Shown: one piece after another, positions 1 to 6,403 of the stretch
Position numbering within the stretch: the first letter of the stretch is position 1
Layout of the letters: each line of letters starts with the position of its first letter
Source of the DNA: Vibrio mimicus
GTDB taxonomy: Bacteria; Pseudomonadota; Gammaproteobacteria; Enterobacterales; Vibrionaceae
Length of the DNA stretch: 7,988 nucleotides
Assembly: GCF_019048845.1 (NCBI RefSeq)
Contig: NZ_CP077427.1
Coordinates: 1-7,988, forward strand
Reading direction: 5' to 3'
Program-made: the position numbers and the translations under genes
The notes under the pieces: model-generated
What the model was told of the DNA's origin: nothing
The model's input: the letters and a program-made list of their open reading frames with translations, nothing else
The model's database searches: none

Positions 1-27
1 AAAGCCCAGTCTTGTCCACTGGGCTTT
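1..27. terminator. Perfect 10-bp hairpin, probable terminator
   Basis: AAAGCCCAGT and ACTGGGCTTT pair perfectly around a 7-base loop. No T-run follows on the plus strand. On the minus strand the hairpin ends at the window edge, so any T-run lies outside. It probably ends a leftward transcript or is part of a bidirectional terminator. The arms are seen in the sequence; the role is inferred. Confidence 0.5.
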
Positions 28-96
28 GAAGCGCGTTACAAGAAAAACGCGTTTATGACTGCTGTCAGTAACTCAATTAATGCAGTTAACAGCTCT

Positions 97-99
97 ATC
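97..99. repeat. Target-site duplication ATC, left copy
   Basis: The three bases immediately outside the left inverted repeat are ATC. The same bases follow the right end at 1372-1374, as expected for IS3-type insertion. Removing the element and one copy joins base 99 to base 1375. Confidence 0.8.
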
Positions 100-1297
<1,198 letters not shown>

Positions 1298-1345
1298 TTC
1301 GTCACCTAATGCTGCTATGGTTGCAATCATAACAGCTCTAATCAG

Positions 1346-1371
1346 GTGGCCAAATTCACTATGCCACTACA
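1346..1371. repeat. IS right terminal inverted repeat
   Basis: The reverse complement begins TGTAGTGGCA and ends TTGGCCAC, matching the left end at 20 of 26 positions. It lies upstream of orfA on the minus strand, so the transposase promoter would sit in or just inside it. Confidence 0.85.
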
Positions 1372-1374
1372 ATC
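1372..1374. repeat. Target-site duplication ATC, right copy
   Basis: The bases immediately outside the right inverted repeat are ATC, matching 97-99. They confirm the outer boundary of the element at 1371. Confidence 0.8.
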
Positions 1375-1409
1375 ATACTAACCTCCTTTTAGGTTGGTTT
1401 TAGATATAC

Positions 1410-1442
1410 AAACCCTAGTGCATCTATGCTCTGGGTTTTTTT
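1410..1442 (+). terminator. Rho-independent terminator (plus strand)
   Basis: AAACCC (1410-1415) pairs with GGGTTT (1433-1438). GCAT/ATGC can pair within the loop region, and a seven-base T-run (1436-1442) follows. It faces right, so it would end a transcript that entered from the left before the IS inserted. Confidence 0.6.
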
Positions 1443-1640
1443 CTTTTCAGTATCAATCATATGAATTCCAATCTGCATTTACGAAATAACGTTGGTTGCT
1501 GTGCTCATATGAATAGCATAAGTTTGCACAAAACCAAAAAGTAGCGGCTTTTAGAGAGCCGATATTGATTTAATCCCAGTATACGTACTCCGGCCTTACA
1601 ACCTAAGGGGCTGAGGTAATTTCGATATCAAATTATGAGC
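1443..1640. other. Intergenic, no gene seen
   Basis: No start, ribosome site and open frame of credible composition is seen on either strand. The only structure noted is a short hairpin at about 1544-1560 (CGGCT / AGCCG). Taken with 1641-2268, nearly 900 bases after the IS lack a convincing gene. Confidence 0.5.
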
Positions 1641-1681
1641 ATCACTTGAGCAGGGAAAATCTTTTTTCCTGCTCGAGTGAT
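1641..1681. repeat. 41-bp near-perfect palindrome
   Basis: ATCACTTGAGCAGG at the left pairs with CCTGCTCGAGTGAT at the right, with one G-T step, and the stem continues through AAAA/TTTT to a very short loop. It could be a terminator-like RNA stem or a protein-binding dyad. It lies about 105 bp left of the phased repeats at 1787-1838, which favours a recombination-site context, but that is inference. Confidence 0.6.
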
Positions 1682-1728
1682 GGGGCAAGCGAAGCGCGCC
1701 AGATTAGGGGTTCAAAGGGCTCACCCTT

Positions 1729-1760
1729 GGCACGCGAAAGTATACTTTCGACAGCGTGCC
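1729..1760. repeat. Palindrome nested in a second inverted repeat
   Basis: Outer arms GGCACGC (1729-1735) and GCGTGCC (1754-1760) enclose a perfect 14-bp palindrome GAAAGTATACTTTC (1736-1749) plus four bases. Such a dyad could extrude as a cruciform or bind a dimer. It sits 27 bp from the phased repeats, as accessory or core sites do in tyrosine-recombinase attachment regions. Confidence 0.6.
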
Positions 1761-1786
1761 TATTGGGTAGGCTATCTCTATCGTGT

Positions 1787-1838
1787 GGGTAGCAAAAAGG
1801 TAGCAATTTGGGAGCAGATTGGGAGCAGATTGGGAGCA
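1787..1838. repeat. Five 11-bp phased repeats, integrase arm-site-like
   Basis: Units with consensus NGG(T/G)AGCA start at 1787, 1798, 1809, 1820 and 1831: GGGTAGCA, AGGTAGCA, then TGGGAGCA three times. A sixth degenerate unit (GGGTAGGC, 1765) is in register 22 bp earlier. The 11-bp period places every unit on one face of the helix. Repeats of the form GTGGGTA-CA are common as arm-type binding sites beside P4-like (DUF4102) tyrosine integrase genes; I recall this from general knowledge and did not search. No integrase gene is present in the window, so this may be an orphaned attachment region. Confidence 0.5.
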
Positions 1839-1858
1839 TTTTAAATGAGCTCGCCAAA

Positions 1859-2026
1859 TTAGTGCGCTACCGGCTTATCTGGAAAGCCACCCTTGATGAG
1901 AAAATCACTCCCACCGGCATCGATATGCCTCTGAAAACGATCTTCCGCCAAACGTAGCGCCGACAAAGTTTCAGCGTCCAAGGTAAAAGTCTTTGGTAAC
2001 AGAATTATTAGGTAGCCAAACCGAAA
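1859..2026 (-). pseudogene. Possible C-terminal remnant of an unknown gene
   Basis: A 55-codon open stretch with no obvious start codon or ribosome site ends at the TAA complement of 1859-1861. Its later part reads like a real protein (FTLDAETLSALRLAEDRF, then HIDAGGSDFLIKGGFP), amphipathic and with ordinary codon use. The family is not recognised. It might be the 3' end of a gene lost by recombination, or a small gene with a non-ATG start. The opposite strand is also open for about 30 codons here, so the call is weak. Confidence 0.25.
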
Positions 2027-2036
2027 TTATCCTAGC

Positions 2037-2070
2037 AAAGAACCCACCATAAAGGTGGGTTCTTTGTTTT
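2037..2070. terminator. Strong 12-bp terminator hairpin
   Basis: AAAGAACCCACC (2037-2048) pairs perfectly with GGTGGGTTCTTT (2054-2065) around ATAAA, and GTTTT follows on the plus strand. On the minus strand the stem also ends in TTCTTT, so it can work both ways. It is the first good terminator downstream of the 656-aa minus-strand gene, about 200 bp after its stop. Confidence 0.75.
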
Positions 2071-2268
2071 CTGCTGAGCCGATTACGCAGGAATCGAAGA
2101 GCCGATCAAGATCATTTACGTAATCTTGTTTGGCCTCACACACAATTCTGGCTTGGAGACATACCCTTCATGCAGTTCTGTTACTGGCAGTTTCTCTACA
2201 GCCCGCCCGCAGGCCGACTCAGCAAAGTCCTCACCACGTTAGTCATAGGATGTCGGCGATACTTACGC
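2071..2268. other. Gap downstream of the 656-aa gene
   Basis: This is where an immunity gene would be expected if the neighbouring gene encodes a toxin, but none is convincing. One minus-strand stretch (2116-2238) is open for 40 codons and ends VRPNKIT, without a start codon. GAGCCGAT occurs twice (2076 and 2099 areas), and GATTACG/CGTAATC form a distant inverted pair. Just after the stop of the long gene the minus strand reads GTAAGCGTAAG, which resembles the first bases of IS66-family ends; that is only a faint hint. Confidence 0.3.
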
Positions 2269-4239
2269 TTACATGTTGAGCTGCACAACCTCCTGTTTAG
2301 CATTCTTGAGCGGGAATGCCGTGACGACCATACCGTTTTGCCGTAGCACGATACGGACGTTCTGGTACACTGTCTGACGTCCAGCGTCCATAAAACTGAA
2401 GCGTCTATAGGTGCGAACAACCTTTCCATCAGCAGTGCGGGTCTGCGTGTACTGCGCATGGACGTCGGTCAGAGCGGCCATTATAACGCGAGTAAGGTCA
2501 GAGGCCGAATTGACCGAGAGCGCACGCCAATCCTCACGGTGGCCTTGATCGCCACCGCCTCCGCCGGGAGCCCAGATATGGTTGAGTCCGAATGGAAAAC
2601 GCTGCCGGCCGCGGTTTACAGGATTATTCAGGTACACGATGCCAAGATTGTCACCGGTTGACGCTCCGTCGTGTGCGATCGCCGCAGTTAGCCCGGCAAA
2701 CTCGTTGGATCGGATGCCAGCCGGTAACTCCGGACTTGGCCGCAAAAATGTCCGCACCAACACATCAAACTCGCTTCTTCCGGCTAGGTAATAGCGTCCG
2801 CCCGTCTGCAACTGCGGTGGTACCGCGATCGCATCGTCCTGCCGCTTGAGCTTGCGTTTGGCCTTAGTCACACACTCCCAACCTTGCTCGCTGGCTTCTC
2901 GCATGGCGTTGTTTTCAGCACAGCTGGCCTTGACGACTTTCTTCTTACGTTGCCGCAAGTTGTTCGGCTCGTCCGGCTTTGAGCGGGTGTCCGAGGCCTG
3001 AGCTATGCTAGCAGCACTACTCAGCGCATTGGCTGCGCGCTCCGGATCGGCAAGCATCCATGCATCGAGCTGCGCATTACCGCTCGTCAGACGTAGCGGC
3101 GCGGCGGCGCCAGCCTCGCTGTCGGCGTAGTAATCGTTGATGTTCTGGATCAACTCACGCACAGAGCGCGGTGACAAATTGCCGATCAAACGAATCGCAT
3201 CACGGTCGGCCAGCGTGCAGTCCTCGGGGTTGCCTGTGCGGCGTGTGGGCGGACGATCGTTGCAGAACTGCACCCCCATCGCAACCTCGAAGTCAGGTAC
3301 ATCTCCCCCTTGAATCTCATCGGCTTCGTACACGCTCAGATCAACGTTGACGGGCTGACTCCGAACAGGAACGAGATCGATCTGCGGAGCCGGCAGCAAT
3401 CCGGGCTGCCGGCTCGAGCAAATGCTCGGCGCACCAAACAGCCTCTCCCACCACCATGCGGACAGCGATGTAATCCCCTGGATAAAATCCTCGACACAAC
3501 GCTTACTTCGATAATGCGAGCTGAAATCGTCGGAAAACGGCACGGAACGTTGTTCGAAGAACGCCATGCCACGATTATCGAGCGTGCTGGAGGTAACACT
3601 GATCGAACTTTGAATTAGTTCGTCCAGCCCTTCATTAGACAGACCCGAACGAATCGGATCTGCAATTTCCCGGCCAGCGATGATACTTGAATCATGCACA
3701 GCGGCTTCATTCACCGTGACGATCACTCTGTCAGACCATTCCGATTGCGGGGTGATCCAAGGTACGATATAGGTCGTGAACAGCAGATATTTGACGTCCT
3801 GTGGAATCGGTCGCCACAGCAACTTAGACTCTGTACTTTCGGTAGTCAACGGCGGGGTACCACTACCGAAGGTAACAGACAGTGAAGACTCCGATACACT
3901 AGCCGAAATGGTGGCCTCGCCAGCCCTTAGCGTGAAGAGTCGGGCAGCCGAGGCATCGCGGGCAACCAACACTTTGACTGACCTGACAGATTCAGCGTTC
4001 CCGATGGCCGTTACGGCCAGACTGTCCGAAGGCTTGAGTTCACCCTTGAATGCAGGAAAAACCATCGTATTAGCAATCTGCTCGATGGTGCCGCCATCAC
4101 CGGCGGTCTGGATAGAATCCATGAATCCGAGCGACTGTGCACTAATAAGGGAAGGCATGGCAACCAACGCGGTGAATAGTACCGAGGTGGCGAAAAGGCG
4201 CCGTCCCAACCCTAAATTGAATCGGTTATATTCAGTCAT
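2269..4239 (-). CDS. Exported 656-aa protein, candidate C-terminal BECR-like RNase domain
   Basis: Family not recognised over most of its length. Residues 1-34 look like a Sec signal peptide: basic n-region (LGLGRR), hydrophobic core (LFATSVLFTALVAM) and likely cleavage after LISA-QS, so the product should reach the periplasm or beyond. Residues ~35-230 are Ser/Thr-rich and beta-like. Residues ~245-345 contain five Cys (248, 274, 326, 341 and neighbours) that could form disulfides. Residues ~420-470 are basic and charged. The end (~545-645) has the pattern of BECR-fold ribonuclease toxins: GLNHIW (His554), a Gly-rich loop, HRED (568-570), a helix (DLTRVIMAAL), then strands ending NVRIVLRQNGMVVTAFPL. 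The final 'VRIVL..NG.VVTAFP' is characteristic of such toxin tails. The gene is visibly GC-richer than its flanks, suggesting separate acquisition. ATG at 4239 is chosen because it precedes the signal peptide directly; AGG lies about 10 bases upstream. RNase function is inference. Confidence 0.72.
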   Translation of the reverse strand: MTEYNRFNLGLGRRLFATSVLFTALVAMPSLISAQSLGFMDSIQTAGDGGTIEQIANTMVFPAFKGELKPSDSLAVTAIGNAESVRSVKVLVARDASAARLFTLRAGEATISASVSESSLSVTFGSGTPPLTTESTESKLLWRPIPQDVKYLLFTTYIVPWITPQSEWSDRVIVTVNEAAVHDSSIIAGREIADPIRSGLSNEGLDELIQSSISVTSSTLDNRGMAFFEQRSVPFSDDFSSHYRSKRCVEDFIQGITSLSAWWWERLFGAPSICSSRQPGLLPAPQIDLVPVRSQPVNVDLSVYEADEIQGGDVPDFEVAMGVQFCNDRPPTRRTGNPEDCTLADRDAIRLIGNLSPRSVRELIQNINDYYADSEAGAAAPLRLTSGNAQLDAWMLADPERAANALSSAASIAQASDTRSKPDEPNNLRQRKKKVVKASCAENNAMREASEQGWECVTKAKRKLKRQDDAIAVPPQLQTGGRYYLAGRSEFDVLVRTFLRPSPELPAGIRSNEFAGLTAAIAHDGASTGDNLGIVYLNNPVNRGRQRFPFGLNHIWAPGGGGGDQGHREDWRALSVNSASDLTRVIMAALTDVHAQYTQTRTADGKVVRTYRRFSFMDAGRQTVYQNVRIVLRQNGMVVTAFPLKNAKQEVVQLNM

Positions 4240-4311
4240 AATTTAGGTACCTATTGAGGTTGATTAATTACGAATAGAGCAGTCGTACATTAATTAACCG
4301 ACCAGTGTCAA
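4240..4311 (-). promoter_or_regulatory. Upstream region of the exported-protein gene
   Basis: On the minus strand a TTGACA (complement of 4306-4311) lies upstream of an AT-rich stretch with GGTTAATTAA and its imperfect inverse GGTTGATTAATTA. No clear -10 hexamer sits at 16-18 bp spacing, so the promoter is only suggested. An AGG about 10 bases before the ATG may be the ribosome site. Confidence 0.3.
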
Positions 4312-4586
4312 TGAATTAGGCGTAAATGATTTGTTAGAGATATGACTCAGTTTCAATATTGTGATCTGTTGTGAACTGTATGCCCGAGGCTAACCACTGA
4401 GCTTATTTCCGGGCTACAAACCGATAGAATGTATCTAAGGCGACACTTCCTTGAACCAGCATCACAGAGAAATATCGCTTTAGCCTGATGATTGAGAATG
4501 ACGTCAGGGGAAGAGACTAATGGGACAATAGGGACGGCAAGCATGCGCTCCGCGCTCAATAAAATGGTTTTGTTTTGATCTTAGAA
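4312..4586. other. Intergenic, nothing identified
   Basis: Short open stretches occur on the minus strand but have poor composition and no ribosome site. No repeats or strong hairpins were noted. Together with 4587-5251 this makes about one kilobase without a protein gene. Confidence 0.5.
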
Positions 4587-4930
4587 AAGCTAAGGGCTAA
4601 CGCCCTTTCGGCTGCGCCGACCCCTACCCATTTCGACTCGATTTAGAGTGATTTGAGTATTGTTTATGGTCGCTTTCCGTGGAGTTTTTTCTCTTACCCT
4701 TTCGGGCTGCCCTGCGCTGTGTGTAAAGGCTTTCGCCCCCCATCCGAGTCACACAACACTAATCAGTTATCCCTTTTCCGCTTATCCCCTCTAGCAGCTA
4801 CAAGGGGCGGTGTTATCGAGCTTTAGCTTAGTTCTGATTAGTGCCTTTACCTGCCACCTATCGGACTTCCCTTGGTCGGTGGCTAATGCGCGTCGTCCTG
4901 TCCAAAACATCTTGATCCAAACAGGGTGCA
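4587..4930. other. Hairpin-rich noncoding tract, possible replication or RNA control region
   Basis: Dense structure: GGGCTAACGCCC and TCGGCtgcGCCGA near 4590-4620; the near-duplicate CCCTTTCGG-CTGC / CCCTTTCGGGCTGC about 90 bp apart; a 10-bp inverted repeat CACTAATCAG (4757-4766) / CTGATTAGTG (4834-4843) enclosing a hairpin with CCCCT/AGGGG arms (about 4786-4807); CCACC/GGTGG (about 4854-4882); and CCTGT/ACAGG (about 4899-4925). The plus strand is strongly pyrimidine-biased in places. Such tracts occur at plasmid or filamentous-phage origins and in RNA-regulated replicons. No replication protein is visible, so the role is open. Confidence 0.35.
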
Positions 4931-5036
4931 GGAATACTTGAAGTGCTTAAACGATATGAGCTATCATGAAAGGACTTACACAGGCCGTCAAACCAGTAAG
5001 TATTCCGAAAAACCCGTCTTGCAGGACGGGTTTTTT
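4931..5036 (+). ncRNA. Candidate structured small RNA ending in a terminator
   Basis: GGAATACTT (4931-4939) and AAGTATTCC (4998-5006) form a perfect 9-bp closing stem around about 58 bases containing a small GATA/TATC hairpin. The intrinsic terminator begins one base later. A closed domain directly abutting a terminator is the usual shape of a small or antisense RNA. No convincing promoter was found upstream, and a riboregulator read from the other strand cannot be excluded. No known RNA family was recognised. Confidence 0.35.
5008..5036 (+). terminator. Strong intrinsic terminator
   Basis: AACCCGTC (5011-5018) pairs with GACGGGTT (5025-5032) around a 6-base loop. AAA/TTT extend the stem, and T's continue to 5036. 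The minus strand also ends in five T's, so it is probably bidirectional. It separates the structured tract from the promoter region of the DNA-binding gene. Confidence 0.85.
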
Positions 5037-5047
5037 CACATCTGGAC

Positions 5048-5065
5048 ATTAGACTACTGTCTAAT
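5048..5065. repeat. Perfect dyad ATTAGAC-N4-GTCTAAT
   Basis: Seven-base perfect arms with a four-base spacer lie just after the terminator, a typical operator geometry. A second small dyad, GATCG-caa-CGATC (5072-5084), follows and is trailed by a T-rich run. Binding factor unknown. Confidence 0.45.
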
Positions 5066-5110
5066 TCAAAAGATCGCAACGATCCTTTCCTTTTTCTTGG
5101 TTGGCTCCAA

Positions 5111-5176
5111 CTGTGTGAGTCTATAACTAGAAAACCATATAAATACATAACTATATAGTTCTATAATCACACACAG
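5111..5176 (+). promoter_or_regulatory. Promoter region with extended imperfect dyad
   Basis: A perfect TATAAT sits at 5162-5167, with only a poor -35 match about 17 bp upstream. Just before it is the palindrome AACTATATAGTT (5149-5160). The left flank CTGTGTG (from 5111) and the right flank CACACAG (to 5176) form the ends of a 66-bp imperfect inverted repeat centred near 5143. The AT-richness also suits a melting region of an origin. Confidence 0.45.
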
Positions 5177-5229
5177 TCTGTCACTGACAGTCAAAAAAAC
5201 AAAATAACGACAGTCACTGACAGTCAAAA
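5173..5229 (+). repeat. Operator or iteron array, four ACAGTC sites
   Basis: ACAGTC occurs at 5173, 5187, 5210 and 5220. The 17-bp unit GTCACTGACAGTCAAAA is repeated exactly at 5180-5196 and 5213-5229, 33 bp apart or about three helical turns. The first unit contains the perfect dyad CTGTCA-C-TGACAG (5178-5190). The array lies between the TATAAT and the start of the downstream HTH gene, an ideal place for autorepression by that gene's product or for iteron-like replication control. Confidence 0.65.
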
Positions 5230-5251
5230 GTAAAATTCAAGGGGACGTATC

Positions 5252-5764
5252 GTGCTATCCATACTAGAAGTCTGTCAAATGACAGGCAAAAGTGAAAAGA
5301 CCATATATAGAATGATGAGCAACGGAAAGCTACCTTACTCTCAAATAGAGGGAAAGCGATTCGTTGAAGAAGAAAATGTTTGGGCTCTTATACCCAATAA
5401 AGCATCACTCGATAAAAAGGATTCGTTAGAACAAAAAATATCCACTCTAACAAATGAAATCATTCGTCTAAGCGACTTAATAGAATCGTTGATTGATTCC
5501 AAAAACACATATCAAACATCTAGCAATGACGAGGAACAGATACATGCAACTCAAGTAAAGAGACAACACAAAATATCTAGCAATGAAATGAGAGCACAAA
5601 AAGCCAAAAGTAGATTGTTTGAAGAGCTGGATAAACTAAAAGAAACTAATGAAATTCCTATGTATAGGAATGCACCATCGGTTACAGGAATTCACAAAAT
5701 AACAGGGATAGATAGAGGAACGATTTCCAAATATCTTTCAGAATGGGTACTACGCAACTTTTAA
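5252..5764 (+). CDS. Two-HTH DNA-binding protein, plasmid-replication-accessory-like
   Basis: A 170-aa cytoplasmic protein. Residues 2-45 form a MerR/excisionase-type (HTH_17-like) domain (LEVCQMTGKSEKTIYRMM, then a wing GKLPYSQIEGKRFVEEENVW). Residues ~55-84 have coiled-coil heptads (LEQKISTLTNEIIRLSDLIE). The linker to ~118 is polar. The C-terminus (~140-165) has a second HTH-like segment (GIHKITGIDRGTISKYLSEW). This layout resembles proteins annotated as plasmid replication DNA-binding proteins in gammaproteobacterial replicons, a comparison from memory. GTG at 5252 is chosen because AAGGGGA lies seven bases upstream and it opens directly on the HTH. The ACAGTC array just upstream suggests autoregulation. 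No replication initiator is adjacent, so a replicon role is inference; a regulator of a mobile element is the alternative. Confidence 0.7.
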   Translation: MLSILEVCQMTGKSEKTIYRMMSNGKLPYSQIEGKRFVEEENVWALIPNKASLDKKDSLEQKISTLTNEIIRLSDLIESLIDSKNTYQTSSNDEEQIHATQVKRQHKISSNEMRAQKAKSRLFEELDKLKETNEIPMYRNAPSVTGIHKITGIDRGTISKYLSEWVLRNF

Positions 5765-5891
5765 GTTTTTTTCAGCGGGCTTTAGTCCGCTTACCTGGAT
5801 ACACATTAGGGGATTTAAACCCAATAAACTCTCGACTATGACTTTATTACCAAATTTATGCTTTCCTTTTACCTTTTCAATCCGTTAGCAA

Positions 5892-5912
5892 TATGATGTG
5901 ATTTATTTCATA
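5892..5912 (+). promoter_or_regulatory. Possible -10 and CRP-like site before hcp
   Basis: TATGAT (5892-5897) could be a -10 element, with no good -35. Overlapping it is TGTGA-tttatt-TCATA (5897-5912), 9 of 10 matches to the CRP consensus halves. CRP is known to affect Hcp expression in Vibrio cholerae. The site overlaps the putative -10 and lies 18 bp before the ATG, which would favour repression, so chance is a real possibility. No sigma-54 site was seen. Confidence 0.2.
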
Positions 5913-5929
5913 AACAACGGCGCAACAAC

Positions 5930-6403
5930 ATGGCTCATACGGCATACCTCTCAATCATTGGCAAAACACAAGGCTGCATCTCTCTTGGGTGTAATACCAA
6001 AGACTCTATAGGCAATAAAGCTCAAGAATCTCACAATGATGAAATCACTGTTCTGGCTTGCAATTACACCCTAACCAAGCACGGAGGCCCTGCCGAAGTC
6101 GTGATCACCAAACCCATAGACAAGTCTTCCCCACTACTTGGCAATGCTTTTTCTAAACAAGAACATTTGCAGTGCACCATTCATTTCTTCCGTACCAATG
6201 AACAAGGCTATAACGAAAATTTCTACTCCATTGAGTTGGTTGATGCCTTAATTACCACCCTGTCATTTGATCAACCTAACGTACTTAACTCAGGCGATGA
6301 AGACATGTCTGAAGTGCTTCATCTTTCTTATAGAGACATTATTTGGAAACACAAAATAGCCGGCACAGAAGGCTATGAGACGTGGGAAAGAATGGCCGGA
6401 TGA
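5930..6403 (+). CDS. Type VI secretion tube protein Hcp
   Basis: Hcp hexamers stack into the inner tube of the T6SS, are expelled by sheath contraction and carry small effectors in the ring lumen. The 157-aa product spans a full Hcp domain. The N-terminal strand AYLSIIGKTQGCIS is followed by GCNTKDSIGNK (20-30) and SHNDEITVL (34-42), the signature block of the enterobacterial/Vibrio Hcp subgroup. TKPIDKSSPLLG (60-71) is the conserved central motif, and WKHKIAGTEGYETWE (139-153) is the usual Hcp end. Only four residues follow that end, so no toxin is fused; the cargo is instead encoded by the next gene, which overlaps by ATGA. No other T6SS structural genes lie in the window, so this is an orphan or auxiliary hcp. 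No good Shine-Dalgarno precedes the ATG. The Cys at 16, 21, 44 and 82 are more than usual. Confidence 0.93.
   Translation: MAHTAYLSIIGKTQGCISLGCNTKDSIGNKAQESHNDEITVLACNYTLTKHGGPAEVVITKPIDKSSPLLGNAFSKQEHLQCTIHFFRTNEQGYNENFYSIELVDALITTLSFDQPNVLNSGDEDMSEVLHLSYRDIIWKHKIAGTEGYETWERMAG

Noticed and set aside
1690..1730. tRNA-like T-arm (GGTTCAAA) suggesting a tRNA attachment site
   Set aside because: The flanking bases do not form the five-pair T stem and there is no acceptor stem or CCA end.
1787..1838. CRISPR array
   Set aside because: The units are tandem and 11 bp long without unique spacers. The other repeats in the window are isolated pairs.
1642..1857. 71-codon minus-strand open frame
   Set aside because: It runs through both palindromes and the phased repeats, has no ribosome site and has low-complexity content from the repeats. 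The DNA structure explains the sequence better than coding does.
2196..2459. 87-codon minus-strand frame overlapping the end of the 656-aa gene
   Set aside because: Arg/Ser-rich shadow of the long gene in another frame, with no independent start signal.
3776..4246. 156-codon plus-strand frame opposite the 656-aa gene
   Set aside because: Antisense shadow. The minus-strand protein has a signal peptide and domain-like tail, while the antisense product has no recognisable features.
4353..4559. 68-codon minus-strand frame
   Set aside because: No ribosome site and atypical composition, with no family resemblance.
5040..5100. Resemblance to the ColE1 RNA II upstream hairpin (GATCG-caa-CGATC followed by a pyrimidine run)
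   Set aside because: The similarity is limited to a short hairpin and T-rich stretch; the RNA I/II stem-loops of ColE1 are not recognisable.
4858..5148. 96-codon minus and 66-codon plus frames over the structured tract
   Set aside because: Both cross the strong terminator at 5008-5036 and the closing stem, which shows that the sequence is constrained as RNA/DNA structure rather than as protein.
5774..5791. Hairpin AGCGG/CCGCT after the DNA-binding gene as its terminator
   Set aside because: The T-run precedes the stem and none follows on either strand in the right place, so it does not fit an intrinsic terminator.
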